Of a stretch of DNA of 64,000 nt, positions 37,031-50,100 are shown one piece after another. Position numbers and translations under genes: made by a program. Source of the DNA: Tamarix chinensis. Lineage: Eukaryota > Streptophyta > Magnoliopsida > Caryophyllales > Tamaricaceae. The notes below the pieces were generated by a model. It was not told the DNA's origin, did no database searches, and saw only the letters and a list, made by a program, of their open reading frames with translations. Position 1 is the stretch's first letter. Each line of letters starts with the position of its first letter. The stretch is from assembly GCA_030549775.1 (NCBI GenBank), contig CM060180.1, positions 35,623,090 to 35,687,089 of the forward strand, written 5' to 3'.

Positions 37031-37039
37031 GAGGGGGAG
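37031..37039 (+). promoter_or_regulatory. Polypurine tract of copia element
   Basis: GAGGGGGAG immediately before the 3' LTR; plus-strand primer site. Confidence 0.88.
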
Positions 37040-37300
37040 TGTAGGAAAACAAACTAGCACCTCAAACTAGTCGGGTGTTAATCATCCATGCCAAATATTT
37101 ATGAGCTAGTTTGACAATATTATCTAGGAAATATCTCTCTATTTTTCTGTTATGATTGCTCTGTAGAGAAGCTCCTATTTTGTAAGAGAAAGCTGGTTGA
37201 TAGTATGCATATATATATATTTGTGTAATCATTGGTAGTATGATTATTATTAATCAATATGATAACGTGAGAAACTGCTTCTAATTTTCTCTCAGCTTCA
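37040..37300 (+). repeat. 3' LTR of copia element, 261 bp
   Basis: Begins TGTAGGAAAACAAACTAG and ends CTCAGCTTCA. Direct repeat of 32260-32503. Confidence 0.88.
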
Positions 37301-37478
37301 GTCACATCTGGAGGTCAATGGTCAATTATTCACTAATTGCTCACCTCAGAAAATTAGCAGGCTTGTTGGCATCATGGCTAACAAAGCTAAGCCACAAAAC
37401 ACATCAGAGTTGTCCGGGTCTCAGTCCTCATTACGGCTCTGATTATATCGAGTTACTTAAAAACACAAAGCTCAAGGT

Positions 37479-37484
37479 TTTATT
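37479..37484 (-). terminator. Candidate polyadenylation signal of the CFM2-like gene
   Basis: AATAAA on the minus strand, about 430 bases beyond the stop codon at 37915. No competing canonical signal stood out nearer. Plant polyadenylation signals are loose, so this is only a candidate. Confidence 0.35.
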
Positions 37485-37914
37485 ATTTCAAACCGGCGCA
37501 AAACATATAACAATAAAAGTCATGTTACCTAATGAAGCCGCTAGATGACAGTTGAAATAACCTTCCGGTCTGATAGTAGTTGAATTGTTGCAAGTGATTC
37601 CAGCTCCTACATCGCTTGAAGAAGTAAAACCCTAATCAGGAAGTCTAAGATGCTGAACTGATGGAAGCAATGAGATACAAAGCTGGGATGTTAGATTTGT
37701 CATGCTGATTTGCACTAAACTCCTACCAGATAGTAGAGCACAGAAACCAAGAAATGAATCCTGGAAATCTGTCTGCATGCTGTCATTAAAACAAAAAAAT
37801 ATATTCACATCAGTATTGATAAACGTTTGTGCACCATACCAGAAGAAATGCATGAAAAACCTCCCAATACCATGAGCATTCTGAGTCAGCACAAACAGTG
37901 ATCTCCTCCTTTCA
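37485..37914 (-). other. Probable 3' UTR of the CFM2-like gene
   Basis: Between the stop codon and the candidate AATAAA. No other gene recognised. The copia 3' LTR ends only about 610 bases from the stop codon. Confidence 0.4.
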
Positions 37915-38106
37915 CTATGGAAGTCCACATTCAAGTCTCATTGCCTCTATTAACTCAGGAGAAACAGTTGATGGAGGTGTACCTCCCCCTTTATCACCAT
38001 CAACTTTCCGACTATCAGCAGTACTAGTTCCATGTCCTGCTCCCCAGCCCCTGTATAATATGACTTTACTTGGCTCCTGGGAAACTAGTATGGCACCTGT
38101 TGCTTG
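37915..38106 (-). CDS. CFM2: CFM2-like exon 12: end of CRM4 and C-terminus
   Basis: Acceptor TTCTCACAG|CAA... is read as TCACAG|CAAGCA. Encodes [28 protein letters not shown], then [15 protein letters not shown] and a TAG stop at 37915-37917. Confidence 0.93.
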   Translation of the reverse strand, partial: QATGAILVSQEPSKVILYRGWGAGHGTSTADSRKVDGDKGGGTPPSTVSPELIEAMRLECGLP

Positions 38107-41100
38107 CTGTGAGAAATAAGCAGAAAGAAGATTGTCTTAGATCAGTATAAAACAACTCTCAAATCCAAAGCTATGCAGTTGAATGCATGCATGCACAACC
38201 TCCAGCTTATAAACTACTTCCTGCACTGAAGTCCCCTTAGCCCTGCCCTTCACATTGATAATTGCCAAAGGATGCTTCTTGAAGTGTTGCTTGATGGTTT
38301 TTGCAACACCAGTAACTGCATTGCTTCTGCCTGAAATGTAACAAGCAATACATTGTGAACTCAAGTGCACTCACTAGTAAATTGAATCAGCACCTTCAAA
38401 AGGAGTTCAGAAAATATAATAACTAAAAATTAGATTTCTAGGAATAAACCATGTACTTCAATGCTGAGGTGAAACTTTGACATCACAGTCCTTATTTGCC
38501 TCAGACTCTTAAGAGAATCAAAAGAACACTGATGCAATAAATCCTGACGCCACAGCCTTTGCTCTAAGAACCCTTGTTTGGGATTTCCCAATATCCACTG
38601 GAACATCCCTCAACCCTAAGGCCTCTATGTTTAACTATACTAAAATCAGAAACCCTTTCCAGACCTCATTTACTACTTCTACCAAATGGCAGATCTATTA
38701 ATTCCTTGCAAGGTTATGTCCACCAAAATTATACTTAAATGCAAGATAAAAGGCTGATATGATGCAGTGCATGTCTCAATGTCCAATCTAGGGTCCATGT
38801 CATGCAAAATTTTGACGAAAACTCATCATGAAAAATAATAAAACAAATAAAATGATAACATATGACAACATAGATATTTGATCATTACCAACAGCAAGTA
38901 CCGGGCGTTTCTTCATCTTTAGAGCTTGCTTTCTCAAAAGAAGCCTCTCTTTATTTGAAAGATGTCTCGCCATTTGGCTGTCATTGTGAAATTGATCTTT
39001 TACCACTTTCTGAAAAGATGGTGCAGGATCTTGGCTGGATGTTGCTGAATCCTTTAAGGCACTGAAAGCATGGTCATGGTTTTCTGATGGTTTCTGAGTT
39101 GCCAGTTTTAACTGGTCATCAGTGGAAGCATCTAAAGATGACTCCAATGGCTCACTGCTAAAGTCATGGGAGCCAGAATACAGAGCAGTGATGCCCTTTC
39201 TCTGTATATAGGAAAAAAATAACAATGCTAATAATGAGAACCATGACCATAATTACATTACATACACAATAATGAAAGTTTTTGACTCAAATATAACCTC
39301 AGAATCATCACAAGGCACAGATGAGTTTTCCACCCCATTTTTCTTTGCAGCTTCACTATTGTATTCAAACAATGAGGAGATTGGCAAGCCTTGCTGAATC
39401 ATCTTCAGACTGTCATCTTGAGATTTCACAATATCTTTAGATATCACAGGAGTTGAGATACTTTCCGAAGGGTCCTTCATCATAATGAGATAATTCGATA
39501 AATAACTGAATAAAAAACTATGAGATTGATGAAAAGTGAAATTTAAAATAAGTCTTGGATGGGCATTTCAGGGGAGTTCCAATGGAAAAATATACAGTTA
39601 GCAACACCATGATAACAGATATCCAGCATCATAACTGGAACAATTGATTTATAGCAGTGGTAATTCAGGCATAAGATGTCTCAGTACTCTCTCTCTCCTA
39701 ACCTCCCCCTCTCTCTCTAGCAAAAACATGGAGTGAGCAGATCTGGCCATTGAGATATCACTGTATGCTTTTGATGCTCTCCCACAATTAAATTCACTAT
39801 TCATCACTTTTAACTGCATAAGTTTTGTCCTGTATATTTATGGGGTCAAAAAAAAAAATCACTGCATATTAAAAGCTCAGGTCCTGCACTCCCATGACTT
39901 GCGATAGTCTCAGATTTGAGCGATTCTGAGCAAGATTTTTCTTCTTCTCGTTCAAATGATTCAGAATCTGGTATCTCGCCTACCGTTCACAATCAACTTC
40001 GGTCTTCCCCTATGCATGTAGATCTGGGTCCTGGTTTTGTGGGGGCGTGTTCGGGTTCAAGATCTAAGGAGGTGTCGACAACTCAGGTTTCACCACTAAA
40101 TTTCGCTCGTGTGTGTAACTGCTCTGGAGAAACAAGTCTCCGCTGGAGTTGATTTGGTTTCTTTGGCTGATGTCACTGGTTCGTTCTTACCGCTGAATCA
40201 AGGTTGTGCTACTGGAGAGTCACTGGAACCATTCTCCGACCCGATTGCACTTGCCCATCTGGAGTCGCATAATGCTTCTCCAATTCCAGGCCAAGACCCG
40301 CCCTTGCCTTTCCTTCAGTGCCCGGATGTAGCCCCAGGTTCCTATGTCCGAGAATCTCCAGGACCAATTCAAACTGGTTCCAAACACCCGTTAGATGTTG
40401 CTATCAATTTCCGTGTGAGATCAGCTGGTTAACATAATTTTCCACAGGGGTCGAACGTAAAATCGGTTTCTGCTAAATCGTATGCTAAGTTGTTCGCTGA
40501 TGTGCTGCCCATGAGGTGTGAATGTGTTCCACCCCGTGGGAATAAAGTCTTCATTGCTAAGGAAAATATTGATTGCATCAATTTTGCGTGGGGTGCTTGT
40601 GTGCTTGGATGATTTGTGGGTGTCCCTGTTGACAAATTTTTAGTTAATGCAACAAAGAAAGTCATTTCTCAGCCATTTAAATACATGATCCATAGCTCGG
40701 GATGGGTTGTATTGAAGTTCGACTCTGCCCATGATAAGAGCAAAGCGTTGGCAAGAGGGCCTTACTCTATTCATAGTAAGGCACTGTTTCTGAAGGATTT
40801 TCCCCGATTTTTTTCCTTTGGTTTAGAGGGGGTCACCAAGGTCCCTGTTTGGATTCGTTAAAGAACTTACCGCTAGAGCTATGGAATCATGGTGTGTTCA
40901 GTGTTATAGCTTCGTTTGTGGGTAGGCCGATTCAGGTGGACGATTTCACTGCCCAGAAAATGAAGATCAAGTATTGTCGGGTATTGGTAGCGGTTAACTT
41001 GGAAAAAGACCTTCCCATGTCGATTGAAGTCCAGAGTGAGTTTGGTAGTTTTGTTCAGCTTATTGAATATGAGGATTTGCCCTCTTCTTGTCGAAAATGC

Positions 41101-44100
41101 AAGGCTCTGGGCCATTCTTCCACGAATTGTAGTAGCTGGGAGTCAGTACACATTAATCAAATTTTGATTAACCATGTTTCGGTGTGGCAACCGTTTGTGA
41201 AAACAAGTTCTAAACCTGCGAAAGGTATGAAGGACACTAACCCTGCTGAGGATCGAAGTGTTCCTCCAATTGTTGATGATGGTGTTATAGGGTATGCTGC
41301 CCGTGTGGATCCTATACTTTCTCCGGATGGGGTTCCGGACTCCTTGGATTAGGGTGAACTTTTTGGGACCCTATTAAGGGCAAAGAACCCCTCTTCGATT
41401 CTGAAGCTACCCTCCCTCCTTCGGTTTTGCCGTTTAGAAAAAAATAGAATAAATCGAATGACTCAAGGACGTGTCCGTCACGTGTTTCTCAGCCGGTGAT
41501 GAAGGTTGCTTCCCCCTCTCAAGTTGTTCAAGAGCAGGTAGCTGAGGATGGTTAAGGAGAAGAGTCGACTGCTAATAAAGAAGCAGTATGTGTCCCTTAA
41601 GAAACCGGTTAATCGTAATGCAGGTAAAAAAAGAGGTCATCCGCAAGTGGCCAATTCTAAAGAATGAATATTCTTTTGTGGAATATAAGGGGAGGGAGGA
41701 CTCCCCTGAAACAAAAAGCTCTTTCCAAGCTCATTAGGGCTCGGGCTTGTTCTATTGTTGGCATTTTGAACTCTAAACTGAATGATAGTAAAGTCCAGAA
41801 GTTAGTGGATATGCATTTTTGTGGCTGGAAATCTCAGCATAACTTTGCCCACCACCCAAATGGTTGAATTCTGGTTTTATGTGATCCTTGAGTGGTTGAT
41901 TTCCGGCTTCACGAGGTCTCCCCCCAGACCCTAACTGGTGTGGTTACTGATGTTGTAAGTAACACTTGCTTCTTTTAAACAGTTGTTGATGGGTTATATT
42001 CTGTTCGTGATCGAAAACTGCTTTGGAAGAATTTGGTTGATCTCGCAACCAACAACGTGGTACCTTGGATTGTGGGTGAGGATTTCAACTGTCCCCTAAA
42101 TTCTGTGGATAGAAATGGTTGTCGGCCTGTGTCTGATTATGAGATGGCGGATTTTAAGGAATGTTGTTTATTAGCACAACTCTCGGATGTGCCTTTTGAA
42201 GGGTGCTTCTTCTCATTTTTAGCTAAATGGGTCAAGTGTAAGCTGGATCTTGTTCTCATGAATTCAACGAGATTTGCTACTAATGTTCGGGTTGCTGCTA
42301 ATTTTCTTCCTCCGAGATCAGTCTCGGACTATTACCCATGCTTAATCTCAGTTGGTCAACCCAAGAGGGCTAAGCGCCCATTCCACTTCTTTAACATGTG
42401 GTGTGAACACCGAGACTTCTCTTCAGTGGTGAGTTTGGCTTGGCAGTTTGATGTGTTTGGTACCCGCCAGTTTGCTCTTTGCAAAAAGTTGTATGGGTTG
42501 AAACCTGTGTTAAAGCGGTTGAATAGGCAGCATTTTGGCCATATTATTACTCGAGCTGAGGAAGCAGAGGCTAAGCTTATGAAGGCACAGCAGGCTATTT
42601 TAGCTAGAGGGGTTCGGATTGCTACTCCAACTTTGGATGATCTTCGAGCTAAGGCCCTATTTTTAAATATAGTGGCATTAAGTTTTATGGTGCAAAAAAA
42701 CAAAAGCAAAAATTTCTATTCCAAGCTTATTCCAACTCAAGATTCTTCTATGACATGATTAAGGCTCGTCAGGCTAAGTCTGTGGTTCTTCGTGTGATGA
42801 AGCATAATGGGGCTTGGACTTAGTCAGATAAGGAAATGGAGGATGAATTCTTAGGTGTGTTTAAAGAATTGCTTGGATCTAATCCTGCTTGTTCCACCCT
42901 TGATGAGACGATTCTCATGTCTAGTCCGATCCTATCTTCAGAGCTACAGCAATACCCCCTTCGACCTGTTACTAAGGAGGAGATCAAGCAGACTATTTTT
43001 TCACTGGGAGATTGCAACGCCACTGGGCCAGATGGCTTCTCTGCAAAGTTCTTTAAGAGTGCTTGGGAGGTGGTGGGATAAGATGTTTGTGAAGTTATCT
43101 TGGAGTTTTTTCAGATAGGGAAATTACTCAAGTGCATCAACCACACTGCTCTTGCCATGATTCCTACATGTTCCAAGCCTTCAACAGTAAAATGATTTCC
43201 GACCTATTGCTTGTTGTGCAACGATCAACAAAGTGATTTCCAAGTTGTTAGCTAATCGAATCTCTGGAGTTTTGGATAATCTTATTGGTAAAGAACAGGG
43301 AACTTTTTTGAATGCGCGGCTCATGACCGAAAATATCCTGCTAGTTCAGGAGTTATTGAAGGAGTATTCTTGTAAGCAAACTTCTCCCAAGTGCCTGATT
43401 AAGGTGGACATAAAGAAAGCTTATGATTCTCTATCATGGTCCTTCTTGAGATCTGTCCTCCTCAATCTCCAATTCCCTGTGCAATTTGTGGATCTCTTGA
43501 TGGAGTGTGTGACTATGGTTTCCTTTTCCTTGAAGATTAATGGGCAGTTGATGGGTCTATTTCGAGGTGCACGAGGATTGAGGCAAGGAGACCCTATTTT
43601 CCCTTATTTGTTTGTGTTGTGTATGGAGTATTTTTCTCGCCTTCTCAAGTAGCGTGCTACTCAAAGAGCTTTTTCTTTCCACCCCAGATGCAAATAGTTA
43701 GGAATTTCTCATCTTGCTTTTGCGGATGATTTGGTTATTTTTGTTAGGGGTGATTTATCCTCTGTGAGGGTGTTGTTGCAGGCTCTCAATGAGTTTTTCT
43801 CAGTTTCTGGGCTTGTTGCTAACCCTCTAAAATCCCAAATCTTTTTGGCAGAGGTTGATGAGGGCACTAGAGCTCAAATTCTTGGGTTTGCTATCATGAC
43901 CCGGGGTTCATTTTCATTCTACTACCTGGGTGTTCCACTTAATCCGAGTAAGTTGAGGGCACTGGACTATGAAGTCTTGATTAATGATGTATGTGAGCAT
44001 CTGAAGCTATGGAAGACCCACCTTATGTTGTTTGCTGGGAGATTGGAGTTACTCAATTCGGTTATTCAGGGGATTATGAGCTTTTGGTTGGGTATTTTTC

Positions 44101-47100
44101 CATTGCCAAAGGTGGCGCTGAATCGGGTAATTTCTTTCTGTCGAAGCTTCCTTTGGCAAGGTAAACAACCCCTTGTGGCTTGGAGCACCTTATGTCTCCC
44201 TAAGAAAGAAGGGGGTGTTGGTTTGAAGGATCTACATGTTTAGAATAATGCCTTCCTCTGTAAGTATATATGGTTCATTCAAGATGAAAAGGAAACTGTA
44301 GAAGTGGAGAAATTGTATTCTATATTTCTGAGAGAGTACAGGATTTATTTATAGACATCCATATAACTAAAAGATAACTAAAGGATAAGACAGATAAGAT
44401 ATTCTGACTCCTAAAATCCAGCAATCTAAAAAAGATATTTTACCTCCTAAAAAACAGGAATTAACATATCTACCTAATTCCTAACTTTGAGGATAAATAT
44501 TCGACACTCCCCCTCAAGTTGGGTTGTAGATATTATACATGCCCAACTTGCTACACAATCTCTCAAAGTTAGGTCCTGGAAGAGCTTTTGTGAGAATATC
44601 TGCACACTACTCTCGAGTGGGAATGTATGTTACTTGTACTTCAGAATTCTCTATCTTCTCTGCAATTGAAATGTCTATCGATTGTCACATGTTTGGTTCG
44701 ATCATGATGGATTGGATCCTTTGCCATACTGATAGCTGCTTGGTTATCACATTTGAGCTTAACAATCTTTCCAAAATCAATACCCAGTTCAGGATTATTA
44801 ATCCATATCCCTTCACAAAAAATAACTGCAAGTGCTCTTAATTCTAAATCAGCATTCCTTGGAAAAATGAGTCTATTTATAGTCTTGATTGCAGTAAAAA
44901 TTTCTGCCATTAATAAAGGAGCAAGATATTTTGGAAAGGTAAAAAACCAGCTGCAGAGACTGTAAAGTCTGCTACCACCAATTTAAAGCAAGTAGTTATT
45001 TTTGTATATCTGCATATTTTTTTAGATATAGAGTTTCATTAGGAGAAAGGTTATCTGATATATGAGAAAAAGATATACTTGTCCTATATATAGCTCTTCC
45101 TAATGAAGAACTGAAACACAACAACAAACTGAAAAACAATGTCTGGTCTAATGAGAGAGAGGTAAATTGAGTTTTCCAACCAATCACTAGGTATCTCACA
45201 TCGCCCACTGCGCCTTCGCCTTGCGCCTAGCGCCTAGGCTCCAGGACTATCCCTTGGTGTACTTAAGCTTTTCAAACAGTCCAATGAAATGTCTATCAAT
45301 TGTCACATGTTTGGTTCGATCATGATGGATTGGATCCTTTTCCAACTGATACCTTCCTTTGATTGAGCTTAACATTCTTTCCAAAAAATACTGAAGAGGA
45401 CCTAATCATTTCCCTCAAATTCTTCAGCTAAGGCTTGTTTTATCCTTGCTATTTCGTCAACATATTATCTCCATGTTAGAAGATATCATCCACATAGACA
45501 ATAAGAACTGATCAATTTATTTGATGATGATCGTTTCATCAGAGTATGAGTTACATCTTGACAGTCAGTTTTTCTAAATAGCCAGGAGTCTTTTTAGATA
45601 CCTGAGAATTTGATATACTGCCTCCATATGCTCTTCCATTGTTTTATCCATGAACTGACTCACTGTGCTAACTGCACACTTGTCTGGTCTAGTGTGAGAG
45701 AGGTAAATGAGTTTTCCAACCAATCGTTGGTATCTCCCCTTTTCTACTGGAACTCCACCTTCTTCCCGTGCAAACTTTTTCTTACAATCCATTGGAGTAC
45801 TTGCTGGTCTACAGCCAAGCATACCAGTTTCTTTTAGTATCTAAGTGTTTGCGTTGTGACACAATATACCTCTTGATTGAGCAATTCCATAGGACCGTGA
45901 GGAAGATCTTTTACCTCAATTCTTCAGCTAAGGCTTGTTTTATCCTTGCTATTTCCATATTATCTCCAGTTAGAATGATATCATCCACATAGACAATAAG
46001 AACTGTCAATTTATTTGATGATGATCGTTTCACAAACAATGTGTGATCAGCTTGGCACTGGGTAAAGCCATGTCGTTTTACTGACTTTGAGAACCGACCA
46101 ACCATGCTCTTGGGGATTGTTTTAGTCCATACAGAGACTTCAATAGCTTGCACACTTTTCTGCTGTCATATCTCTCTTGAACTCCAGATGGAATCTCCAT
46201 ATAAACCTCTTCTTCAAGATTCCCATTTAAGAATGCATTTTTGATAGGTTGATGATAGATTTGCAGCCAATGATAGAAGTATCCGGATAGTATTGAGTTT
46301 TGCAACCGGAGCAAATGTCTCTTGATAGTCAATTCCATAGGACTGTGTGAAGCCCCTAGCAACCAGTTGCGCTTTAAGCCTCTCAATGTTTCCATCTGCC
46401 TTACACTTCATAGTGAATATCCATTTGCAGCTTACTGCTTTCTTTCCTGATGGAAGATCGGTGATAATCCATGTACCATTTTTCTCCAACGCACTAATCT
46501 CCTCTTGAACTGCTTGTTTCCATCCTGGGTGGCTAAGAGCCTCTTGGATGTTTGCTGGAATTTGAACTTCATCCATCTTTGATAGAAATGCCTTGTAGGT
46601 TCCTGATAGATTTGCATAGGAGAGAAAATCTTTAATTGGATATTGAGTACATGTTCAAGTACCTTTTCTTAGAGCAATGGGTAGCTCTAAGTTTCCTTCT
46701 GTTGAAATCTCCTTTGTATCTTGATCATTCTTCCCATCTGTATGAGTTTCTGCAGGTGTTGGATCCATTTCAGAATCTTGGACAGGTGTGAGATGTGTAT
46801 TGGGTTCAACCAACTCTTGAGTTTGCCTATTCTTCCTAGAATAAACTAGAAGTTCTTTGGTTGTAGATTGAGGTATTGGTTGTTTAGAGCATGTGGGTAG
46901 AGATGGTTGATCTAGTGTAGAAGGAAAAAATCCACAAATTGGACTTAAAGGTTGTTTTTGAGAAATAGACTGACTTGGAATAAACTCAGAATTGTCTTCA
47001 AGTATTGAATCCCAACACCAAGGCTGAAAGTTTGTCGTGTTCTCCCCCTGAATTTCAAGGTTGGAATAATATGGACTGTTTTCAAAGAATGTGACATCCA

Positions 47101-50100
47101 TGGTTTCAAACATTTTTCGAGTAATAGGACAAAAACATTTATACCCCTTTTTGTGAGCTGAGTAACCAATGAAAACACATTTTGTGGATTGTGGATCAAG
47201 TTTGCTTCTGCTTTGGGAATAGACATGAACAAATGCGGAGCATCCAAATACCTTTGGTGGTAGATTTGAAAATAGGAATTGAGCATGAGGGAAAAAATTA
47301 ATAAGAACATTGCGAGGTGTTTTAAACTGAAGGACACGAGATGGTAAACGATTTATGAGATATGCCGAAGTAAGAACAGCTTCCCCCCATAGGTATTTTG
47401 GCACATTGGTTGAGAACATAATAGCGCGGGCCACTTCCAATAGTTGTCTATTTTTCCTCTCTGCTACCCCATTTTGCTGTGGAGTATTGACACATGAACT
47501 CACTTGGACTATCCCGTGTTTAGACAAGTAATCTCCTAGGACAGAATAAAAATATTCCCTAGCATTATCAGACCTTAAAATCTTGATATTGGTACCAAAT
47601 TGATTCTGAATCATAGAATTGAAAGTTTGGAATATCCTTGTAAGTTCAGATTTTTCTTTCATAAGAAATACCCATGTAAGTCTTGTGTGGTCATCAACAA
47701 AGGTTACAAACCATCGTGCTCCATTAATGTTTTTAACCCTTGAAGGACCCCATATATCACTATGAACAAGTGCAAAAGGTTTTGATGGTTGGAAGGGAAT
47801 CCCTAGATAAACAGATCGAGTATGTTTTGCAAGTTGGCATATCTCACAATCGAAAGACCTTGGATTTTTATCAATAAACAAATTAGGAAATAACTTTCTG
47901 AGGTACAAAAAATTTGGATGCCCTAGCCGATAGTGCCACATCATAATTTCACTATCTATATTGACACTTGAATTGGAATGACAAAAAGTAGTATCATACT
48001 GACGGGAAGAAAGACTTGTAGCAGCAACTATGGATTTGGTTGGCTGGAAGAAGTATAGACCAGAACACATCTCAGCACTGCCAATCTTCCTGTTCGAACC
48101 CAACTCCTGAAAAACACACACATTTGGAGAAAAAGTTGTTAAGCAATGGTTGTCACGAGTCAATTTACTGATGGAAACGAGGTTGCAATCAAGATTTGGA
48201 ACATGTAATACAGATTTAAGAATAATTCCAGGTAATAATTTAACCGATCCGGTTCCAGCCACTTTAGATAAAGAGCCATCAGCAATCTTCACCTTGAGAT
48301 TAGAGGAACACTGTTGATAGTCATAGAGAAGAGTTATATCTCCTGTCATATGATCTGATGCCCCTGAGTCAACAATCCAGTGCTTTGAGGGCAGTTTACC
48401 TAAGTTTGCATGCAAACTAGCCGCATCTGCAGTGCTAGAGAGATGTGGAGGGTTGTTATTCAGCAGCAGTTTTAACATATCTAGTTGTTCCTTAGTGAAT
48501 GGACTGGTCTCAGTTGTGCTTTGTTGTTCTTCAGTAACACTTGCTGAGCTTGCACGGTTATCTTTGACTGATTTGGTTGGCTTCCAGTTTGCTGGTTTGC
48601 CATGTAGCTTCCAACAAGTCTCCTTTGTGTGACCAGGTTTTGAGCAATGGTCACACCAAGGTCGTCCCTTTCTTGGTTGATGTTTGTATACGGGCGTAGG
48701 GGGCCATGAACTCTGAGTAGTGAAGGCAGATCCATCTAGGTTTGAAGGTGGTTGTGAGTTGCCCAACATTACTCTCTTTCTGCTTTCTTCTCGACGGACT
48801 TCTGAAAATGCCTCTCGAAGACTAGGAAGAGGTTTTGTCCCCATTATTCTACCTCTGACTTCATCCAAGCTTTTATCTAGACCCAACAGAAACTTAAAAG
48901 TTCTTTTCTGCTCAAGTATCTTTCGATATAATGCCCTATCATCCGGGCATTTCCATTCATGAGACTCAAACATATCTAACTGCTGCCAATGTCGGGTTAG
49001 TATATTGAAGTACTGTGTTACCTTCAATTCTCCTTGACGAAGGTCATGAAGGATTGCCTCCACTGCAAAAAGTTCTGAAGTATTATCAGAACTAGAGTAA
49101 GTTTCTTTCACTGCTTCCCATATTTCATGAGCAGTTTCATAGAGGAGAAAGTTTTCACCAATATCAACATTCATTGAATTAATGAGCCAAGACATAATTT
49201 GATGATTTTCAGCCTTCCACTTCTTGTAGTTTGGATCATTTTCCTGAGGAATATTGGTTTCTCGGGACAAATAATCCTCTTTTCCTCTACCACCAATGAA
49301 CATCCGGACGGATTGGGACCACTGCAGGTAGTTTTGTCCATTGAGTTTATGATTTGTGATGAGAAGAGAGGTATTTTCAGTCATTCCAGAATTTCCAGAG
49401 TTGGAATTATGGAAAGGAGAGGAGGAGGTTTCAGAGATGGAACTGGTTTGTTCATTCGCCATTAGGGAGAAAAAAAATTGAGACTTTTTGGGAAAAACTG
49501 AGAATACTGGGTGAATCTGAGGATGCCGGTGAGGAGGAAGACGGCTAGGGTTTTTTTTTTTAGAATTTCCCAGCTCTGATACCATGTAGAAGTTGAGAAA
49601 TTGTATTCTATATTTCTGAGAGAGTACAGGATTTATTTATAGACATCCATATAACTAAAAGATAAGACAGATAAGATATTCTGACTCCTAAAATCCAGCA
49701 ATCTAAAAAAGATATTTTACCTCCTAAAAAACAGGAATTAACATATCTACCTAATTCCTAACTTTGAGGATAAATATTCGACAGAAACCTTATGGACTAA
49801 ATGGATTCATACCAATTATCTTAAGGGCCGGCCTTGGGGTTCTTTTAGACCCTCCAATGATTCGTCTCCTTTTACAAAGAAACTTTGGTTGGTGTACCAA
49901 TCTCTTCTACAGCATGCTTGGACACATGAAGAGGCCTTGGTTCTCCTTTCTTCCTGATCTTCTGGGGGGCGGTTTTCCACTAAGAAAGCTTATGATTTCC
50001 TACGATTGAAGGCTGAACCTTGGAGGGTTTTCATGTCGTCTGGAAGGGATGCCAGACCAAGCGCTATTCATTCTTTCTTTGGCTTGCCCTGCTGCAGAAA

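Larger units (their letters stand above)
32260..37300 (+). mobile_element. Ty1/copia retrotransposon, both LTRs present, coding region dead
   Basis: Two direct LTRs (32260-32503 and 37040-37300) enclose, in copia order, gag, a mutated zinc knuckle, protease, integrase, reverse transcriptase and RNase H. The left LTR is followed by a tRNA-Met primer site and the right one is preceded by a purine tract. Many stops and frameshifts interrupt all domains and the LTRs differ by substitutions and a deletion, so it is old. The flanking pentamers (GCCAA and GTCAC) do not match convincingly, so the target duplication has decayed or the ends are slightly misplaced. Confidence 0.92.
44297..49783 (-). mobile_element. 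Young Ty1/copia element nested in the LINE, with rearranged pol
   Basis: Direct terminal repeats of 210 and 199 bp begin TG and end CA, and differ by one substitution and one 11-bp insertion. Perfect GAAAC repeats flank the element. On the minus strand the order is LTR, tRNA-Met primer site, an open gag-protease-integrase frame, reverse transcriptase in pieces, RNase H, polypurine tract, LTR. Near-identical LTRs indicate recent insertion, yet the reverse transcriptase/RNase H part holds duplicated and shuffled fragments (45.0-45.6 kb). Confidence 0.95.

Noticed and set aside
39440..39483. Exon 9 starting at the upstream TTCAG or at the MMKDPSE methionines as a separate gene
   Set aside because: The TTCAG acceptor breaks phase with exon 8, and a separate gene start is unnecessary because AAG|GAC joins in phase 0.
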